From Geodermatophilus sp. DSM 45219 (lineage in GTDB: Bacteria; Actinomycetota; Actinomycetes; Mycobacteriales; Geodermatophilaceae), in assembly GCF_900104025.1 (NCBI RefSeq), contig NZ_FNIQ01000004.1, forward strand, positions 124,001 through 188,000: 64,000 nt of DNA, written 5' to 3'. The notes under the pieces are model-generated. The model ran no database searches. It was not told the DNA's origin and saw nothing but the letters and a program-made list of their open reading frames with translations. Both the position numbers and the translations under genes were made by a program. Shown in pieces: positions 61,146 through 64,000 of this stretch. How positions within the stretch are numbered: position 1 is the first letter of the stretch; each line of letters begins with the position of its first letter.

Positions 61146-61921
61146 GGCTGCCCTCCAGACGTCCATCTGCTCGCACGACGCCGCTCCCTACCGCGGGTGT
61201 CATCCGGGTGGCCTTCGAGCCGGGTCAGTTGCCGACGCCACGGGACGCCGTGGGGCCCAACCGGTTCGACGACCCCCGGCCCAGGACGATGGACCGCTAC
61301 GTCGTCCGGTACACCGGGCGGTCCCTGCGGGGATGCTTGCTCGAACTACTCGCATGGCTGCGGCCAGACCCTGCAGCCCTGATGCGGGAGGCCCAGGTCG
61401 TCGATGACGCGGACCTGGGGGATGAGGGCCAGGCAATGCTGGCGGCCCAGGAGGTGGAGGCGCGAGCCGTCGCTGATTTCCTGGACGGTCGTCAGGTAGG
61501 TCTCCTGGAGGTCGAGGGGCTGGTCGCGCTGTCGATCAATGACCCGGGCCTACAGGCTGAGCTCGACCGCGAGCCAGCCGTACGCGCTCTGCTGGACAGC
61601 CCGGAGGGCCAAGCGGCCCTGGGCGGAGGGCGGCAGAAGGCGCACCTGGACGAGGCAGCCGTGCGTCTGTCTACTGACCTCGGGCGAGACCTCACCCGCG
61701 CCTGCTCCCTCGCCATCCGGGACCGCGACGACCGGCCCGACGCCATCCATTACCGCAGCCGCCATGACGACGCTGAAGACTGCTGGGCCATCTACGACCA
61801 CGCCCCAGTCCAGTTGGTCCAGGCAACTGCCCTCGATCCCGCCGACGTGGACCACCGAGAGGCGCTCGTGAGCGTCGCCAGCCTTTGGCAGCTCGCGCTA
61901 CCCCAGCAGTGGATGGGCTGA
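61142..61921 (+). CDS. RES-domain toxin
   Basis: A 259-residue RES-domain protein, related to NAD-phosphorylase/ADP-ribosyl toxins such as MbcT. Matches: GVIRVAFEPGQLPTPRDA, GPNRFDDPRP with the key Arg, YVVRYTGRSLRGCLLELLAW with the Tyr/Glu positions, and RPDAIHYRSRHDDAEDCWAI YDHAP with the Ser/Arg strand. It is longer than usual RES toxins (about 180-200) because of an insertion near residues 75-170. Its ATG overlaps the antitoxin stop. It probably stabilises the mobile element by depleting NAD when antitoxin is lost. Confidence 0.8.
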   Translation: MRLPSRRPSARTTPLPTAGVIRVAFEPGQLPTPRDAVGPNRFDDPRPRTMDRYVVRYTGRSLRGCLLELLAWLRPDPAALMREAQVVDDADLGDEGQAMLAAQEVEARAVADFLDGRQVGLLEVEGLVALSINDPGLQAELDREPAVRALLDSPEGQAALGGGRQKAHLDEAAVRLSTDLGRDLTRACSLAIRDRDDRPDAIHYRSRHDDAEDCWAIYDHAPVQLVQATALDPADVDHREALVSVASLWQLALPQQWMG

Positions 61922-62344
61922 CAGCGGCTCCTTGGCTGGCCTGCTGTTGGCGGGGTGGGACGCCGCGGGATGGAAGTAGCCTCCGGACCTACCGGCCTTC
62001 CACCCGACCGCCGACGGCAGCGCCCCGCTCGTGGAGCGCGCTGAACGGCCCCGAACCGGGCGGCATCATCCACCGGCCCCCGGCACGCGTTCTCCGCTAT
62101 TCCTCCAGTAGTTCTCCGGTGCGGACGTCTCCGCCCGCAGCAGGGTGCACCGACACCCACAACGCCGCCAGAGGTTGCGTGCTTCGACCGGCTGGAGGGC
62201 CACTGGGGATTGGGTCGCCACCGTCGGCGCATGCAGACGACAGCTCCACGACGGGGATCGAGGCGGGGCCGACCGAGCCCTGACGCGCCGCTGTCGGCGG
62301 CGACGGCGCCCACCCGCCCCACCGATCCTCACGCGGCACGGTCG
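61922..62344. other. Gap between toxin gene and conjugation-like genes
   Basis: About 420 bases. Frames on both strands are shadows without signatures. A promoter for the following gene set is expected here but none stands out. Confidence 0.4.
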
Positions 62345-63205
62345 ATGACCGTGCCCGCCATGCGCGCGGCCGTCGTGGCCATCCGCTCGGGGTTCTTCGA
62401 CGACGTCACCGACGACGTCCTCGCCCACGGAGATCAGGCGTTCGGGGCCGCGGTGCCCAGCAGTGCCGGCCAACCGGATCGCTCGCACGCCCCGTGGACG
62501 CGAGCGGGCATCGACGGCCGTGCCGTCCTGGTCGTGGCCGGTCACGCCGGGGCCGGTGCTTCCACCGTTGCGTTGGCGCTGGCCGAGGGGCTGGCGGAGA
62601 ACCGGCGGGTGCAGCTGGTCGACTACTCCGAGCCGGCCCGGTCGGGACTGTCGGCCGCCCCGACCATCGAATTGGGCACCGACGCCGCCGGGTGGCGGTG
62701 CGGTCGCCGCGGTCGACTCGATCTCGTCCGGCTCGCTCAGCACCCAGCCGACGGAGCGCTGCCACGGCCCCCGGAGGCCGCAGACGCCACGGTGGTGGTC
62801 GACGCGGGTTGGTCGACGACCTGTGCGCTGCTCGACTCGCCCGGGTCGCTAGTCGGCTGCGCTCTGGTGGTCGTCATCCGGCTCACGGTTCCAGCGGTCC
62901 GGGAGGCCGAGCATGTCCTGGCGGCCGTCGGCGGGGAGGCTGCGGTCGCGGCGGTGGGCCCGGCGCGATGGCCACGGCTGGTGGAGGCCAGCTGCGGTCC
63001 CCGGCTCCGGAAGGCGCGGTCGACGGGGCGAGTGGTCTCGGTGCCGCTCGACCGGCGTCTGCAGATTGCCGGGCTGACCGGGGATCGGCTACCGAAATCG
63101 GTGGCCGCCGCCGGCCGGGCGCTGGCAGAGCTCGTGGCCCCGGCGGCCCCATCTCGGCACCGGCTCCCGGCAGTGCGGACCAGGCGAGCCGGAGCAAACC
63201 GATGA
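62345..63205 (+). CDS. MinD/ParA-like P-loop protein with degenerate Walker A
   Basis: A 286-residue protein with a ParA/MinD layout. After a 50-residue lead, strand one is GRAVLVVAGHAGAGASTVAL ALAEGLAE; the P-loop is GHAGAGAST, where the invariant Lys is Ala. The downstream strand VQLVDYSEPARSG and DATVVVDAGW take the Walker A' and B positions, and SLVGCALVVVIRLTVPAVRE is a late strand. ATP hydrolysis may be lost or use another residue. Such proteins accompany actinobacterial conjugation-like membrane genes (DUF6668-type). The next gene overlaps by 4 bp. Confidence 0.65.
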   Translation: MTVPAMRAAVVAIRSGFFDDVTDDVLAHGDQAFGAAVPSSAGQPDRSHAPWTRAGIDGRAVLVVAGHAGAGASTVALALAEGLAENRRVQLVDYSEPARSGLSAAPTIELGTDAAGWRCGRRGRLDLVRLAQHPADGALPRPPEAADATVVVDAGWSTTCALLDSPGSLVGCALVVVIRLTVPAVREAEHVLAAVGGEAAVAAVGPARWPRLVEASCGPRLRKARSTGRVVSVPLDRRLQIAGLTGDRLPKSVAAAGRALAELVAPAAPSRHRLPAVRTRRAGANR

Positions 63206-63576
63206 CGGTCGGGCACGGGGCCTCGGCGGTACGGGCAGCTTCGACCGTCGCGCTCGTCGTCGCCGGGCTGGTGGTGCTGAACAGCGGACCGGCCACGGCG
63301 GCGCCGGAGATCACCGCGGCGGTCTGCCCCGCCGCACCGCCGGGAATGCAGGGCTTCGCCGACGACGTCACCGCCTGGGTGAAGTGGGGCGTGCTGGCGC
63401 TGATCGGCATCGGCGCGGTGGTGTCCCTGGGTTCGATTCTCGTCGGGCGGATCTTCTCCCATCCGCACGCCTCCCGGTACGGGGCGATGGGCGTCGCGGT
63501 GGTGGTGATGGTGGCCATCGCCTACACGGTCATCCTCGTCATTCTGGACTCGATCACCGGCAGCGGGTGCACCTGA
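63202..63576 (+). CDS. VirB2/TrbC-like small membrane protein
   Basis: A 124-residue protein with a signal-like start (AASTVALVVAGLVVLNSGPA TAAP), then a Cys-containing loop (ITAAVCPAAPPGMQGFADDV) and two helices (VKWGVLALIGIGAVVSLGSI, YGAMGVAVVVMVAIAYTVIL). This is the pilin-like VirB2/DUF6112 layout of actinobacterial conjugation gene sets. The ATG overlaps the upstream stop, and the next gene starts in its own stop, so the set is one transcript. Confidence 0.7.
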   Translation: MTVGHGASAVRAASTVALVVAGLVVLNSGPATAAPEITAAVCPAAPPGMQGFADDVTAWVKWGVLALIGIGAVVSLGSILVGRIFSHPHASRYGAMGVAVVVMVAIAYTVILVILDSITGSGCT

Positions 63577-64000
63577 TGCGCCGCCGTGCCGAACGTCAGG
63601 TGGGGGAGACGTCGACGTGGGGACCGGCCCGTCTCCTCGTGCTGATCGCGGTCAGCGCGCTGGCGGTGCTGGCGGTGCTGGCCGGACTGGTGCTTGCGGT
63701 CGTCGGAGCACTGACCGGGGACCAGCGCGACGGCGCAGGCGCCGCACCACGGGCGGCCGCTCCCGCCACGGACCCGTCGCGGCAGGACGCGCTCGCCGCC
63801 GCGCCGATGCCGACCGCCGACCCGGACGCCGCGCTTCCGGGCCCGGTGTCGAATAAGGCCGCGGACGGTCTCGAGGTGCCCCGCGCCACCGGCGTCGGCC
63901 CGGCCGACGTGCCCACCGGCTTTCCCCGAACCCCGGAAGGCGCCCTGGCGCAGCTGGCGGCGATCGACGTGACGGCGATGCAGACCGGCTCGATGAACGG
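63576..64000 (+). CDS. Membrane-anchored conjugation-associated protein (partial)
   Basis: The gene continues past the window end; 141 codons are seen. It has a basic start, one helix (ARLLVLIAVSALAVLAVLAG LVLAVVGAL), an Ala/Pro-rich linker and the start of a globular part with GVGPADVPTGFPRTPEGALA QLAAIDVTAMQTG. The TGFPxTPEGAxAQLAAID motif recurs in proteins of actinobacterial conjugative elements. Its ATG shares one base with the previous stop. Confidence 0.65.
   Translation, partial: MRRRAERQVGETSTWGPARLLVLIAVSALAVLAVLAGLVLAVVGALTGDQRDGAGAAPRAAAPATDPSRQDALAAAPMPTADPDAALPGPVSNKAADGLEVPRATGVGPADVPTGFPRTPEGALAQLAAIDVTAMQTGSMN

Overview
The window is GC-rich DNA from an actinobacterium, most likely a Geodermatophilaceae-type genus (Blastococcus, Geodermatophilus or Modestobacter). 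The grounds are the base composition, frequent GTG starts with 4-bp ATGA/GTGA overlaps, and actinobacterial families: Lsr2, a PPOX/F420-type flavoprotein, an Rv2466c-like DsbA protein, GAF-ANTAR, SpoIIE and STAS proteins, and DUF6766. The genus is inferred; there is no rRNA or intact tRNA to confirm it.

Left part (1-14.4 kb): larB-larC for the nickel-pincer cofactor, a decayed MFS transporter, an FAD disulfide oxidoreductase, a haloacid dehalogenase-like protein, an AhpD-like protein, a Crp/Fnr regulator and a discoidin-domain lipoprotein. These are followed by a compact catabolic unit: a divergent GntR/FadR regulator with a palindromic operator, then amidase, NCS1 permease, amidase and a strong hairpin. 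It looks like an inducible uptake-and-hydrolysis pathway for an amide or ureide.

Island with many broken genes (14.4-24.3 kb): lsr2, an HNH protein, a PD-(D/E)XK-like nuclease, VOC proteins, a pterin dehydratase-VOC fusion, and remnants of a restriction-type nuclease, an alpha/beta hydrolase, SDRs, a tyrosine integrase and an IS5-type transposase. Two 41-bp copies of the 3' end of a tRNA-Gly(TCC) gene bracket a Tat-exported polysaccharide deacetylase and the integrase remnant, which suggests repeated integration at that tRNA.

Redox/C1 region (24.3-39.6 kb): a pyruvate-oxidase-like TPP enzyme, a DsbA protein, a small zinc ribbon, two formaldehyde-dehydrogenase-like zinc ADHs, NAD formate dehydrogenase, a PPOX protein, a hemerythrin-alpha/beta-hydrolase fusion, a royal-jelly-type beta-propeller, a Cys-rich copper protein, a frameshifted molybdopterin oxidoreductase and an acetate-transporter-like membrane protein. 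A plausible theme is aldehyde/formate oxidation and redox or metal stress.

Signalling region (40-46.2 kb): an IS3-family element inserted in a lipoprotein gene, with a 3-bp target duplication; its removal restores a 131-codon reading frame. Then come a DUF6766 protein, a GAF-ANTAR antiterminator, a SpoIIE phosphatase and a STAS protein.

Right part (46.4-64 kb): integrase and excisionase, then an XRE regulator, two exported proteins, and an eleven-gene Tad-type pilus operon ending in a LysM-BTAD protein. A DUF2188 protein, an Xre-RES toxin-antitoxin pair and the start of a conjugation-like set (MinD-like ATPase, VirB2-like membrane protein, a membrane-anchored protein cut by the window end) follow. 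This looks like one end of an integrative conjugative element that carries a pilus machine.
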